Below, piece after piece: positions 1-5,963 of a DNA stretch of 6,478 bases; the first letter of the stretch is position 1; each line of letters begins with the position of its first letter. Under the pieces are notes generated by a model. It did not search any database, was not told the DNA's origin, and worked only from the letters and a program-made list of their open reading frames with translations. Made by a program: the position numbers and the translations under genes. The stretch spans positions 1-6,478 of the forward strand of contig DAIDJC010000184.1 of NCBI GenBank assembly GCA_027451565.1, written 5' to 3'. Source of the DNA: Limisphaerales bacterium. Lineage in GTDB: Bacteria; Verrucomicrobiota; Verrucomicrobiia; Limisphaerales; UBA11358.

Positions 1-1212
1 TACATCATGGACAACGAGGAAAGCATCTGGTTTTCCACCCATCGGGACGTTCATCCCGTGGGTCCCACCATGCAGGAGATTTATGACGATTTTATCACCT
101 ACGCCGCGATGGTCAAAGCTGCCGACCCCTCTGCATTGGTTTGCGGATTTGAGGAATGGGGTTGGAACGGATACTTCTACAGCGGATATGACCAGCAAAA
201 CCCGGGCGACACCGACCGCGCAGCGCATGGGGGTTGGGATTACATGCCGTGGCTGTTAAACCAGATTCACCAGCACGACCTCGCCACCGGCACGCGCTTG
301 CTGGATTATTTCACAGTTCACTGCTATCCGCAGGAAGGGAACGTGAGCAGCGGCAGCGATGTCTCGCCCGCCACGGCGGCCCTGCGCAACCGCACCACCA
401 GGATTTTCTGGGACACCAACTATGTGGACCCAAGCTGGATCAACAATGTGATCATGCTCATTCCCCGGATGCAGGCATGGGTCCAGACCAATTATCCCGG
501 AACCAAAATAGGCATCACGGAATACAATTGGGGCGCTGAAACCAACATCAATGGAGCCACCGCCCAGGCCGATATCCTGGGCATTTTTGGGTGGCAGGGC
601 CTTGACCTCGCCACGCGCTGGGTTTCACCAGCCTCGGGATCGCCCACCTTCCATGCCATGCAGATGTTCCGCAATTATGATGGAAACCGGTCCGTTTTTG
701 GCGATACCAGTGTCCAGACCACAGCGCCTCAACCAGACCAACTCGCGGCTTATGCGGCAATTCGCAGCACGGACGGCGCCCTGACCCTGATGGTCATCAA
801 CAAGGACCTGACCAATGCCTGCGTGGTCACGAGCCTCATCACAAACTTCAACGCCGCAGGCCCCGTGGCGCGATGGCAGTTGACGGCGGCAAACCAAATC
901 ACCCACCTGGGCAACCTCATCGTGACCCATGGCCAGCTAAACGACACCGTGCCGGCACAAAGCATCACCTTGTATGTGATTCCTTCGCTCGCGCCTTTCA
1001 CCTTGCAAGTGGCTCAATCCGCCCCGGCCTCCATGGTGAATCTTTGGCTCAATGGCCAAAGCGGCCAGGGTTACACCCTGCAAACATCCACCGACCTCCG
1101 CCACTGGATTCCGCTGCAAACCAATATCCTCACCTCAAATCGGGTCGAGTGGGTTTTGCCAGCAACGAATTCCATCCCGGTCTTTTACAGGGGCGTTTGG
1201 CAAAGTCCCTGA
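1..1212 (+). CDS. Glycoside hydrolase family 44 beta-glycanase, 5' partial
   Basis: This is the C-terminal 403 residues of a secreted endo-beta-1,4-glucanase/xyloglucanase-type enzyme. The frame is open from base 1, so the ATG at 7 is an internal Met and the true start lies upstream of the window. The GH44 hallmarks are in order: DNE followed by W-x-STHRDVHP (bases 10-57), an EEWGWNGYFYS block, VHCYPQ, and ITEYNWG with NGATAQAD after it. By comparison with Clostridium thermocellum Cel44A (E186 and E359), the Glu codon at 16-18 should be the acid/base and the Glu codon at 520-522 the nucleophile. Their spacing of 168 residues is close to the 173 of Cel44A. A beta domain follows to about base 996. 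The last 71 residues (997-1209) form a separate module, Y-T-LQTSTDL..W...FYR, also found on the repeat protein at 2029-3462. The family is certain; substrate (cellulose, xyloglucan or another glucan) cannot be told. The residue after the catalytic DNE is Glu, where I expect Pro. Confidence 0.93.
   Translation, partial: YIMDNEESIWFSTHRDVHPVGPTMQEIYDDFITYAAMVKAADPSALVCGFEEWGWNGYFYSGYDQQNPGDTDRAAHGGWDYMPWLLNQIHQHDLATGTRLLDYFTVHCYPQEGNVSSGSDVSPATAALRNRTTRIFWDTNYVDPSWINNVIMLIPRMQAWVQTNYPGTKIGITEYNWGAETNINGATAQADILGIFGWQGLDLATRWVSPASGSPTFHAMQMFRNYDGNRSVFGDTSVQTTAPQPDQLAAYAAIRSTDGALTLMVINKDLTNACVVTSLITNFNAAGPVARWQLTAANQITHLGNLIVTHGQLNDTVPAQSITLYVIPSLAPFTLQVAQSAPASMVNLWLNGQSGQGYTLQTSTDLRHWIPLQTNILTSNRVEWVLPATNSIPVFYRGVWQSP
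997..1209 (+). other. C-terminal verrucomicrobial export-type module of the GH44 protein
   Basis: The final 71 residues follow the GH44 beta domain and have their own pattern: a short hydrophobic stretch, then GYTLQTSTDLRHW, a Thr/Asn-rich stretch, and a closing FYR near the end. The pattern recurs at 2032-2235 on the minus strand at the end of an unrelated protein. Modules of this shape are common at the ends of large exported verrucomicrobial proteins. A role in secretion, surface attachment or carbohydrate contact is inference. Confidence 0.6.
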
Positions 1213-1224
1213 TCCGATTCCCCT

Positions 1225-1245
1225 CCCCGCCAGCGGACTGCGGGG
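1225..1245. terminator. Hairpin between convergent genes, possible terminator
   Basis: CCCCGC (1225-1230) can pair with GCGGGG (1240-1245) around a 9-base loop. Alternatively CCCCG/CGGGG plus CAG/CTG pair with one bulged C and a CGGA loop. It begins 12 bases after the GH44 stop and lies between two genes that face each other. There is no T tract on either side, so it is not a classic Rho-independent terminator. It may only stabilise 3' ends. Confidence 0.3.
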
Positions 1246-1348
1246 CGTGGAAGCCGGAGACACTGGATTGGCCCAACCGCTTGAAAACGGTAGCCTCTTT
1301 TGACGCCTGAAATGGTCCAACCTTATTCAGGACGCCATCCACAAACGG

Positions 1349-1714
1349 TCAACCCCAATTCCCGTGCCTGCCACGGATGAGTGCGTCACAGTGTTCCTTG
1401 CAACCCGCCTCAATCAAACACCGAAGAATTTCCGGGTCAGAGCCGCAATAACGATAAGCCTCAACACAAGAACCGGCCATCACCTCAATCATGCGATCAA
1501 GCTCTTCTGGAGTTTCAGGCTGCCGGCTCACAAGGCAATGAGTAGTCATCTTGGTCGAACAACCTGTGCAGGACCTTTGATGGTATTGGATGTTTACAGG
1601 CGCGGTCTCAGTCGGGAGCGAGCATATAAGGCATCGGTCTTTGATGACATAAAATGGACCGGGCGCGCTTCCGTCTTCGCGCTCAAACAGTGGTGGGACT
1701 AAAGACTCGGCCAT
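1349..1714 (-). CDS. Cysteine-rich ferredoxin-like small protein
   Basis: A 121-residue soluble protein with ten cysteines and no signal peptide or membrane segment. An acidic/Pro-rich N-terminus leads to GPFYVIKDRCLICSLPTETAP (residues 19-39, Cys28 and Cys31), then C-T-G-C (49-52), Cys60, the block VSRQPETPEEL (62-72), Cys83, YRYCGSDPEIL (88-97) and C-x(3)-C-D (105-110). The order FYV..C..C..P...AP, then HC-x-V-x-RQP-x-TPEEL, then YxGxDPE, matches a family of small bacterial proteins usually annotated as ferredoxin or 4Fe-4S-like, recognised here from memory. A cytoplasmic electron-transfer or metal-binding role is therefore inferred. The cysteines do not form a plain CxxCxxCxxxCP cluster, so an iron-sulfur centre is not proven. 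No redox partner is nearby. It converges with the GH44 gene across 136 bases. Only a poor Shine-Dalgarno precedes the ATG. Confidence 0.72.
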   Translation of the reverse strand: MAESLVPPLFEREDGSAPGPFYVIKDRCLICSLPTETAPVNIQYHQRSCTGCSTKMTTHCLVSRQPETPEELDRMIEVMAGSCVEAYRYCGSDPEILRCLIEAGCKEHCDALIRGRHGNWG

Positions 1715-1776
1715 ATTTCACAATTTCGTATTAACACAAAATGATGGTCCTTCATGGGCACAGGCTGGCTTCTCAT

Positions 1777-1804
1777 CCCTCATTCCCAACTCCCAACTCC
1801 CAAC
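1777..1804 (-). repeat. TCCCAAC heptamer repeat forming a G-quadruplex motif on the minus strand
   Basis: Three perfect head-to-tail copies of TCCCAAC (1784-1804) are preceded by another CCC at 1777-1779. Read on the minus strand this gives four GGG tracts with loops AGTT, AGTT and AATGA, a textbook G3-N1-7 quadruplex pattern. It lies 63-90 bases upstream of the ferredoxin-like start codon on the same strand, so it could sit in that gene's leader or promoter region. Folding in vivo is inference. Confidence 0.65.
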
Positions 1805-1931
1805 TCAAAGCCGAAGCAAGCCTCAAAACAATAAACTTATAGAATTTTTAATCTGAAAAAGGAAATTCAAAAGGCGAATCCGCTCCAGCATCTTGCCGCA
1901 TCTTGACCCTTTCCATTTCGCTTTTCGGGTT

Positions 1932-1954
1932 AAAAACCACCTGGGCGGATTTTT
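1932..1954 (-). terminator. Possible Rho-independent terminator of the GloVer gene
   Basis: On the minus strand AAAAA, one unpaired T, then CCGC pair with GTGG (one G-T wobble) and TTTTT around a CCAG loop, so the T tract forms part of the structure. It lies 75-97 bases after the GloVer stop. The element is nearly symmetrical and could work in either direction. The stem is short, hence the modest confidence. Confidence 0.35.
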
Positions 1955-2028
1955 CAAACTATTTCCATGCTGAACAAACACGATGGCTTTTGATCCACTC
2001 TGGGCTTCAATCACAGGTCCAGCTCCTT

Positions 2029-3462
2029 TTACGGACGGATAAGACGGAAGAAAGCGGCCGGGGAAGTATTGGTTATTTGCACGCCCGTCACGGGTATGGC
2101 ATTGGACACCGTGGTCCATGTTCCCGATACCGGATTGGTGGTGGTTTGCAGCACGTAGTTCAACGCCCATGCAGGCCAGAAAACCACAGATTGGTTGCCA
2201 TTTGAGGCGGCGCTGATAGGCGCGATGCTCAGGGGTGGATTCACCAAGAGACCATAGATTGCGCCCAAATGTTTGGTACCGCCATAAACAGTGGTTCCAT
2301 AAAGCGCCAGGGTGCCAGCGGAAGCAGGTCCTTGTACAAGTCCTCCGTAAGGGTGCGAGGCGTCAAAAATGCCGCTGCTGCCAAAATTGTACAATACATC
2401 ATAGGCGCTTCCATCCAGCGAAAGGCTGAATAGAGTTCCACCAGCGTAGAGACCTTGCTCGGAAGTGACGCCATACATCACATTGCCCAAACCAGCAATA
2501 ACTCCACCCAACGGGCCAATGCCGTCAGCCAGATTAAAGTTGTGCAAGGTTATATAGCCGCTGCCATCAGGATTTATCTTAAAGACGGTTCCCCCACCAT
2601 TAATGCCTCCACGAAGCGTAGTCCCATAAATGGCGCCGTCGGCGCCCTGGGCCAAGCCGGAATAGGGATTCGCGCCATCCGGGGCGGCGCCAAAACTATA
2701 AAGCACGGCATATCCGCTGCCGTCCGGATTCAGTTTGTAAATCGTGCCAGATCCATTGGTGCCTCCCTGATAGGTGGTGCCGTAGATTGTGCCGTCGGCG
2801 GCTTGCATCGGTTTTCCAAAAACGACATCACCATCTGGGCTGTTGGTGAAAAGGTGCAGAACGGTATAGTTGCTTCCAGACGTGTCAAGTGTAAAAATGG
2901 CGCTTCCAGAGGTGCCATAAAGTCTTCCATCCCGCCCTTGAATCAAAGACTGGGGGGCGGCGTCAGAAGTTCCAAAGCTGTGAATCACACTGTAACTGCT
3001 GCCATCTGGATTGACTCCATACACGGATCCATTCCCATTGGTGCCGTGCAATGTGGTTCCATACAGCCTGCCATCAGAGCCATAAGTGACCGTAAACACT
3101 TGATAAGGAGGGGCGGTAAGACCTTCGCCACCGGACTCAGACAAGCTGAAGTTGTGCAATACTTTATATCCGCTGCCATCCACATTGATCGTAAACAGCG
3201 TTCCCGAACTGGAGCTTGTATTGCCGCCAGCTACCGTGGTGCCGTAAAGTGCATTATTCGGCCCAAGCACAAGGCTGCTTACAGGCTCATCCCCATCCGG
3301 ACTGTTGGTGAAGCTGTGAAAGACCATTTCGATGTTCGTTTGCGCACCGCACATAAAAGTGGCCACTGCAATGGCAGCCCCGCTCCAAAACACCGCCTGG
3401 GTTCTTGTCAAAAAACAACGAAAAAATGTGCTGACATGAAGGTGCTGGGTTGATGAATTCAT
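2029..3462 (-). CDS. Exported GloVer-type tandem repeat protein
   Basis: A 477-residue protein of the kind named 'choice-of-anchor tandem repeat GloVer-containing protein'. Residues 13-43 look like a signal peptide: Arg at 15 and 20, a hydrophobic core at about 24-37, and a likely cut after CGA at 38-40. Seven repeats of about 42-58 residues follow (48-101, 102-159, 160-201, 202-253, 254-305, 306-356, 357-407). Each runs [LIV]-x-x-F ... G-x-[LI]-YGTT-x-x-GG ... GT-[LIV]-[FY]-x-[LIV]-[ND]-x-DGSGY, which suggests stacked beta sheets of a propeller or similar fold. Repeat 3 is short and repeat 2 carries an insertion. Residues 410-477 form the Y-V-LQTTTN..W...FFR module shared with the GH44 protein. 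The export and repeat assignment is firm; the biochemical role is unknown. A strong-looking promoter lies 52-80 bases upstream. The ATG has only a weak Shine-Dalgarno. Confidence 0.88.
   Translation of the reverse strand: MNSSTQHLHVSTFFRCFLTRTQAVFWSGAAIAVATFMCGAQTNIEMVFHSFTNSPDGDEPVSSLVLGPNNALYGTTVAGGNTSSSSGTLFTINVDGSGYKVLHNFSLSESGGEGLTAPPYQVFTVTYGSDGRLYGTTLHGTNGNGSVYGVNPDGSSYSVIHSFGTSDAAPQSLIQGRDGRLYGTSGSAIFTLDTSGSNYTVLHLFTNSPDGDVVFGKPMQAADGTIYGTTYQGGTNGSGTIYKLNPDGSGYAVLYSFGAAPDGANPYSGLAQGADGAIYGTTLRGGINGGGTVFKINPDGSGYITLHNFNLADGIGPLGGVIAGLGNVMYGVTSEQGLYAGGTLFSLSLDGSAYDVLYNFGSSGIFDASHPYGGLVQGPASAGTLALYGTTVYGGTKHLGAIYGLLVNPPLSIAPISAASNGNQSVVFWPAWALNYVLQTTTNPVSGTWTTVSNAIPVTGVQITNTSPAAFFRLIRP
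2032..2235 (-). other. C-terminal module of the GloVer protein, shared with GH44
   Basis: Residues 410-477 contain NYVLQTTTN, a Trp ten residues further on, ITNTSP and a closing FFRLIRP. This lines up with the end of the GH44 protein (GYTLQTSTD..W...TNSIPVFYR). The two proteins have nothing else in common. Confidence 0.6.
2242..3321 (-). repeat. Seven in-frame degenerate repeats within the GloVer gene
   Basis: About 1.08 kb is built of seven units, most near 155 bases, that diverge in DNA but keep local identity where they encode PDGSGY (forward-strand forms such as CCGCTGCCATC and CCGCTGCCGTCC) and YGTT. Such units can expand or contract by recombination. The short third unit (126 bases) fits a past internal deletion. 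Confidence 0.75.
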
Positions 3463-3513
3463 GACACTTTTAACTTTTATTTTAACCTGTTGATCCTCGA
3501 TTTCCTACCCGAA

Positions 3514-3542
3514 ATCATAACATGATGGAGTTTGACTGGCAA
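3514..3542 (-). promoter_or_regulatory. Sigma70-type promoter with extended -10 for the GloVer gene
   Basis: On the minus strand the -35 box is TTGCCA (3537-3542, 5 of 6 to consensus), the spacer is exactly 17 bases, and the -10 box is TATGAT (3514-3519, 5 of 6), preceded by TG one base upstream (extended -10). Transcription would start near 3507, giving a leader of about 45 bases before the ATG at 3462. No operator repeat was noticed. Confidence 0.6.
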
Positions 3543-3606
3543 TATATAATCCTGGCGTTTTTTCACATTTTTTGCAACTTACCCTCAATCCATTGCGAAT
3601 CATTAA

Positions 3607-3990
3607 GCGGTCACCCAGGAATGGCCCGTTTACGATGATTCCTCTTACCCCACTTCCGGCAAGTATTGCGCCTGCATCAAGTTCCACCTGTCCGAGCCGG
3701 AGTCCGGCCTCCCGCAACGCCGTGGCTTTCATACCAGCCAGTTGATCGAATACACCCTGGAAGCCAATCCCGACGCCGAGGACGATAAGAACGCGCCGCC
3801 GCAAATTTTCGCGCTCGCCTTTTCCACCGCTGACGTGATGGTGCTCGGCTGGCGGCTCGGCCTGCTGGCCGACAAGCTCCAGGAAAACGACCTGGCCGCC
3901 GTGCGCGCCCTCCCCAAACGTTACGCCGATGTTGACCGGCACACGCCCTTCGTCGCCTCCATCACCATCACGCCCATTGCCAAAGGATGA
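3607..3990 (+). pseudogene. Coding-looking remnant of an unrecognised gene, 5' end missing
   Basis: The frame is open from just after the TAA at 3604 to the TGA at 3988. Protein-like sequence starts about 3660 and reads FHLSEPESGLPQRRGFHTSQ, then LIEYTLEANPDAEDD, and ends in an amphipathic helix-rich part (FALAFSTADVMVLGWRLGLL). Base composition shifts from A+T-rich to G+C-rich near 3605. There is no ATG or GTG in frame upstream; the only usual start is TTG at 3742, without a Shine-Dalgarno, and it would cut off the coherent part before it. The likely reading is a gene that lost its 5' end by deletion or recombination next to the GloVer promoter. A short 82-residue protein from the TTG remains possible. 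I do not recognise the family. The opposite strand (3505-3942) is also open but reads like an antisense shadow. It converges with the membrane-protein gene, whose stop is 13 bases away. Confidence 0.5.
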
Positions 3991-4003
3991 AAACCAGCCA
4001 GCA

Positions 4004-4528
4004 TTATGGCCCTTGATAAACCGGCACGCCGTTGGGTGGCTTCGGCCAAGAGAATGGCCAAAGAACGCAAACCGCGAGAACTGCCAAAATCATCAGGCAC
4101 GCTCCAACACAAAGCGCCATTTCCCATCTGCGGTATTTGCACGATTCGCGTCGGCAGGATTTCCCGAATAAGCAAACCAGCAGTTGCGGCACAAAGCCGG
4201 TCAGCCCGCCTAAAAAAGTCCAGTAGATAAGCCAAAGGGGGACAATGACGCCCAGCCACGCCAGCGAGTCATGCGGAAAAATACGAAGATGGTCGAGGTA
4301 AGCAAAAAACCAGAACAATGGCGTCTGCAAGAACACGCAAAAGCCCGGTCGGGGATTCTGCTCAAACGTCCAGGCCGCAAAAATTGCGCCCGCTACGATG
4401 CCCGCCCATACGAAAAACCACTTTCCTAAAAAACGGATTATCGCACGGCACATAGGCTGCGTTCTGAGAAGCCAGCCCACTGCAACCAGCAAAACGCAGA
4501 GCAGCGAGATGTAATAAAGGCGCGTCAC
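4004..4528 (-). CDS. Small polytopic inner-membrane protein, unknown function
   Basis: A 174-residue protein with hydrophobic segments at about 5-21, 37-54, 62-78, 88-120 (long, possibly two helices) and 138-157, so four to six membrane helices. Basic patches FGKSCRRESCKYRR (121-134) suggest a cytoplasmic loop before the last helix. The frame is open up to 4696, but the extra 56 residues overlap the upstream gene and are polar and featureless. I chose the GTG at 4526-4528 because it overlaps the upstream TGA as GTGA and places the first helix directly at the N-terminus. That overlap implies translational coupling to the anchored protein before it. No catalytic motif is visible. It could be an accessory or partner of that protein. 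Confidence 0.68.
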   Translation of the reverse strand: MTRLYYISLLCVLLVAVGWLLRTQPMCRAIIRFLGKWFFVWAGIVAGAIFAAWTFEQNPRPGFCVFLQTPLFWFFAYLDHLRIFPHDSLAWLGVIVPLWLIYWTFLGGLTGFVPQLLVCLFGKSCRRESCKYRRWEMALCVGACLMILAVLAVCVLWPFSWPKPPNGVPVYQGP

Positions 4529-5607
4529 TTTCCGATTGCCTGCATTGTGTTGGCGTCGCCTTCCCAGTTGCGCGAACCGTTCGTGCTGGCCACGCCACGG
4601 AACGTGATATACATCAAACCATCGGGCTGGTTGTTGATTCCCAATGAAAGATAAAGCTTGCTGAAGACCTGGCCGTTGCGGCTTTCGACAAAACAATTTT
4701 CATCAAGCCCGTCAGTGCCATTATTGTTTCCGAAAACGCCGCTAGGTTGATAACCGCCTTGGGGCGCAGCAAACGTAACTGCGGACTCCTTGTGCGATGT
4801 TTCGATGAAGCCGCCACCTACAACATCAAAATCAATGCTCCATTTTTGCGGATTACGTTCCGATACTTCGCCGGAGGGACGATTCACTGTGATTTGCACG
4901 TCACCGCCAGCAGGGACGATTTCACCCGCAATAAGGTCGAAGTTTATTGGTGCGCTCGTATAGTGCAGTTTAAAAGTCTGATTGATATTCACCAGCGGCT
5001 CTGCCCCTTGCAGCTTCCACATTTTGACGACCGTCGGATTTCCAAGGTCTGGAACATATCGTTCCGATTCCGGCCAAAGCAATGAATAAATAAAATGAGT
5101 GTTTGTCGCCGCCATCACATAGCCCTTCTTCGTCACCCAGATTCCGAGTGCTTTCCCCTTGTAACCGCTAACGGTAAAGAAGCCATTATCGTCGGTAACA
5201 AGCGAGATTTTGTCACTTCCAACCCGCGTGCCGTTGTTCACCTGAACGCTGCCTGCAACCGTCGCGCCCGCGACTGGCGTGCCAAACTGGTCTGTCACCC
5301 GCCCATATAACACAACGTCCTCGTTGTTTAATTCGGCAAGCTCCCCCCGCATCTGCTGCTCTTTGCTTTCAGTTGGCGGCGGAATGGGCGCGCCGGGAGC
5401 GGCTTGCGTGACTGGCGCATTTGAATGAACCGGGGCATTTGTTGGTGGACTCGCCACGGCGACCGCTGGCGTCGCAGCATTGGTCATTGGGGAGACAACC
5501 GCCGGCGTTTCCACCGATTTCTTTCTGCCAAACCACAGCGCCAAAGCAATCAGCGCCAGGATAATGGCGATGAACCCGAAAATTGAACGCCGGATTTTCA
5601 TGGTCAC
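4525..5607 (-). CDS. Membrane-anchored protein with carboxypeptidase-regulatory-like (Ig-fold) domain
   Basis: A 360-residue protein from the GTG at 5605-5607, or 358 from the ATG at 5599-5601; the ATG is more likely, since KIRRS then starts the positive N-terminus. One uncleaved membrane segment (about 9-26, followed by GRKK) anchors it with the bulk outside. A Pro/Ala/Thr/Asn-rich linker spans 33-80. Residues about 97-165 are a CarboxypepD_reg-like beta sandwich: VVLYGRVTDQFGTPVAGATV, then TDDNGFFTVSGYKGKA and KKGYV. The last 190 residues are unassigned, beta-rich, and rich in Asn and Gly. Such Ig-like domains bind or space other modules and are not themselves enzymes. It sits between the truncated RAYT gene and the polytopic membrane protein, overlapping both by GTGA junctions, and has no promoter space of its own. 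The function is unknown. Confidence 0.82.
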   Translation of the reverse strand: MTMKIRRSIFGFIAIILALIALALWFGRKKSVETPAVVSPMTNAATPAVAVASPPTNAPVHSNAPVTQAAPGAPIPPPTESKEQQMRGELAELNNEDVVLYGRVTDQFGTPVAGATVAGSVQVNNGTRVGSDKISLVTDDNGFFTVSGYKGKALGIWVTKKGYVMAATNTHFIYSLLWPESERYVPDLGNPTVVKMWKLQGAEPLVNINQTFKLHYTSAPINFDLIAGEIVPAGGDVQITVNRPSGEVSERNPQKWSIDFDVVGGGFIETSHKESAVTFAAPQGGYQPSGVFGNNNGTDGLDENCFVESRNGQVFSKLYLSLGINNQPDGLMYITFRGVASTNGSRNWEGDANTMQAIGK

Positions 5608-5795
5608 TTTAGATTGAACCCCCCCATCAGGACGTAGGCATGAATTCGCCAGCCGGCCTTCGCGCAGGCTTCCCCAAGCGTTGCCAGAAAACGCCGGCGA
5701 TCCTCGTCGTCACGGAAAATCGGCTGCCCCTGGTTCCCACGCGCCATCACCTGGTAAATCGCGCCACCATATTCAATTCGCAACGGTTGGGCCAT
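5604..5795 (-). pseudogene. RAYT (Y1/IS200-like REP-associated tyrosine transposase), N-terminal remnant
   Basis: Residues 1-58 match the start of RAYT proteins: MAQPLRIEYGGAIYQVMARGN (about 1-21), then IFRDDEDRRRFL and GWRIHAYVLMG. In intact members the next residues are NH-[FY]-H, the HUH metal-binding motif, followed by more than 100 residues with the catalytic tyrosine. Here the frame changes to GFNLK and stops, right after a run of seven G (5619-5625). The catalytic part is absent, so the product cannot be an active transposase. A good Shine-Dalgarno (AAGGTGGG) precedes the ATG at 5795. The stop overlaps a possible GTG start of the next gene. The remaining promoter and ribosome site could now drive that gene. 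Confidence 0.82.
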
Positions 5796-5845
5796 TGATC
5801 ACCCACCTTGATCCGCCACCCTCTTTCGGTCAACTACAAAATGTC

Positions 5846-5851
5846 ATTATA
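5846..5851 (-). promoter_or_regulatory. -10 box upstream of the RAYT remnant
   Basis: A perfect TATAAT on the minus strand, 51 bases upstream of the RAYT start codon. The 17-base-spaced -35 position reads ATGGCG, a poor match, so the promoter would be weak or activator-dependent. It is the nearest candidate promoter for the whole 5795-4004 gene run. Confidence 0.4.
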
Positions 5852-5853
5852 GG

Positions 5854-5866
5854 CTGACCCTTTCAC
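5854..5866. repeat. Direct repeat copy TGACCCTTTCAC (a)
   Basis: TGACCCTTTCAC (5855-5866) recurs exactly and in the same orientation at 6045-6056, 190 bases away. A shorter match, TGACCCTTTC, is at 1904-1913. This copy sits just upstream of the -10 box of the RAYT remnant. Confidence 0.55.
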
Positions 5867-5963
5867 TACGCCATCTATGACCCCTTTGAATAGTGGTGCT
5901 CCGCGTCACGCTTGCAAATGACAGGCACGAATTGCACCTTGGACGCCGCCCGCAACGGTCCGG

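Larger units (their letters stand above)
1715..2028. other. 314-base gene-free interval
   Basis: This interval lies between the 3' end of the GloVer gene and the 5' end of the ferredoxin-like gene, both on the minus strand. It holds the heptamer/G-quadruplex motif (1777-1804), an A+T-rich stretch (about 1826-1875) that could carry a promoter for the downstream gene, and a possible terminator (1932-1954). A minus-strand frame (1823-2170) crosses it but overlaps the end of the GloVer gene in another frame and shows no family features. I see no convincing gene. Confidence 0.6.

Noticed and set aside
625..1001. Minus-strand frames opposite the GH44 gene
   Set aside because: GH44 motifs run through the plus strand without interruption; these are shadows.
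1364..1702. 112-codon plus-strand frame opposite the ferredoxin-like gene
   Set aside because: The minus strand carries a recognisable family signature with ordered cysteines; this is its shadow.
1823..2170. 115-codon minus-strand frame after and overlapping the GloVer gene
   Set aside because: It overlaps the conserved GloVer tail in another frame and has no motif, signal peptide or ribosome site of note.
2455..3453. 332-codon open frame on the plus strand opposite the GloVer gene
   Set aside because: It is antisense to a clear seven-repeat exported protein; the repeats keep the opposite frame free of stops. Its translation is low in acidic residues, repetitive, and has no domain.
3522..3638. 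Short plus-strand frame starting ATGATGGAG
   Set aside because: It lies over the divergent promoter, is under 40 codons and has no support beyond being open.
3505..3942. 145-codon minus-strand frame opposite the headless gene
   Set aside because: Gly/His/Val-rich translation typical of an antisense shadow; it also runs through the GloVer promoter. The plus-strand frame reads more like a protein.
4529..4696. N-terminal extension of the polytopic membrane protein to 230 residues
   Set aside because: The extra residues are polar and overlap the anchored protein; the GTGA overlap at 4525-4528 gives a better start.
4525..5607. Reading the anchored protein as a carboxypeptidase or TonB-dependent receptor
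   Set aside because: Only the small regulatory-like beta domain is present; there is no zinc-binding catalytic motif, plug or barrel.
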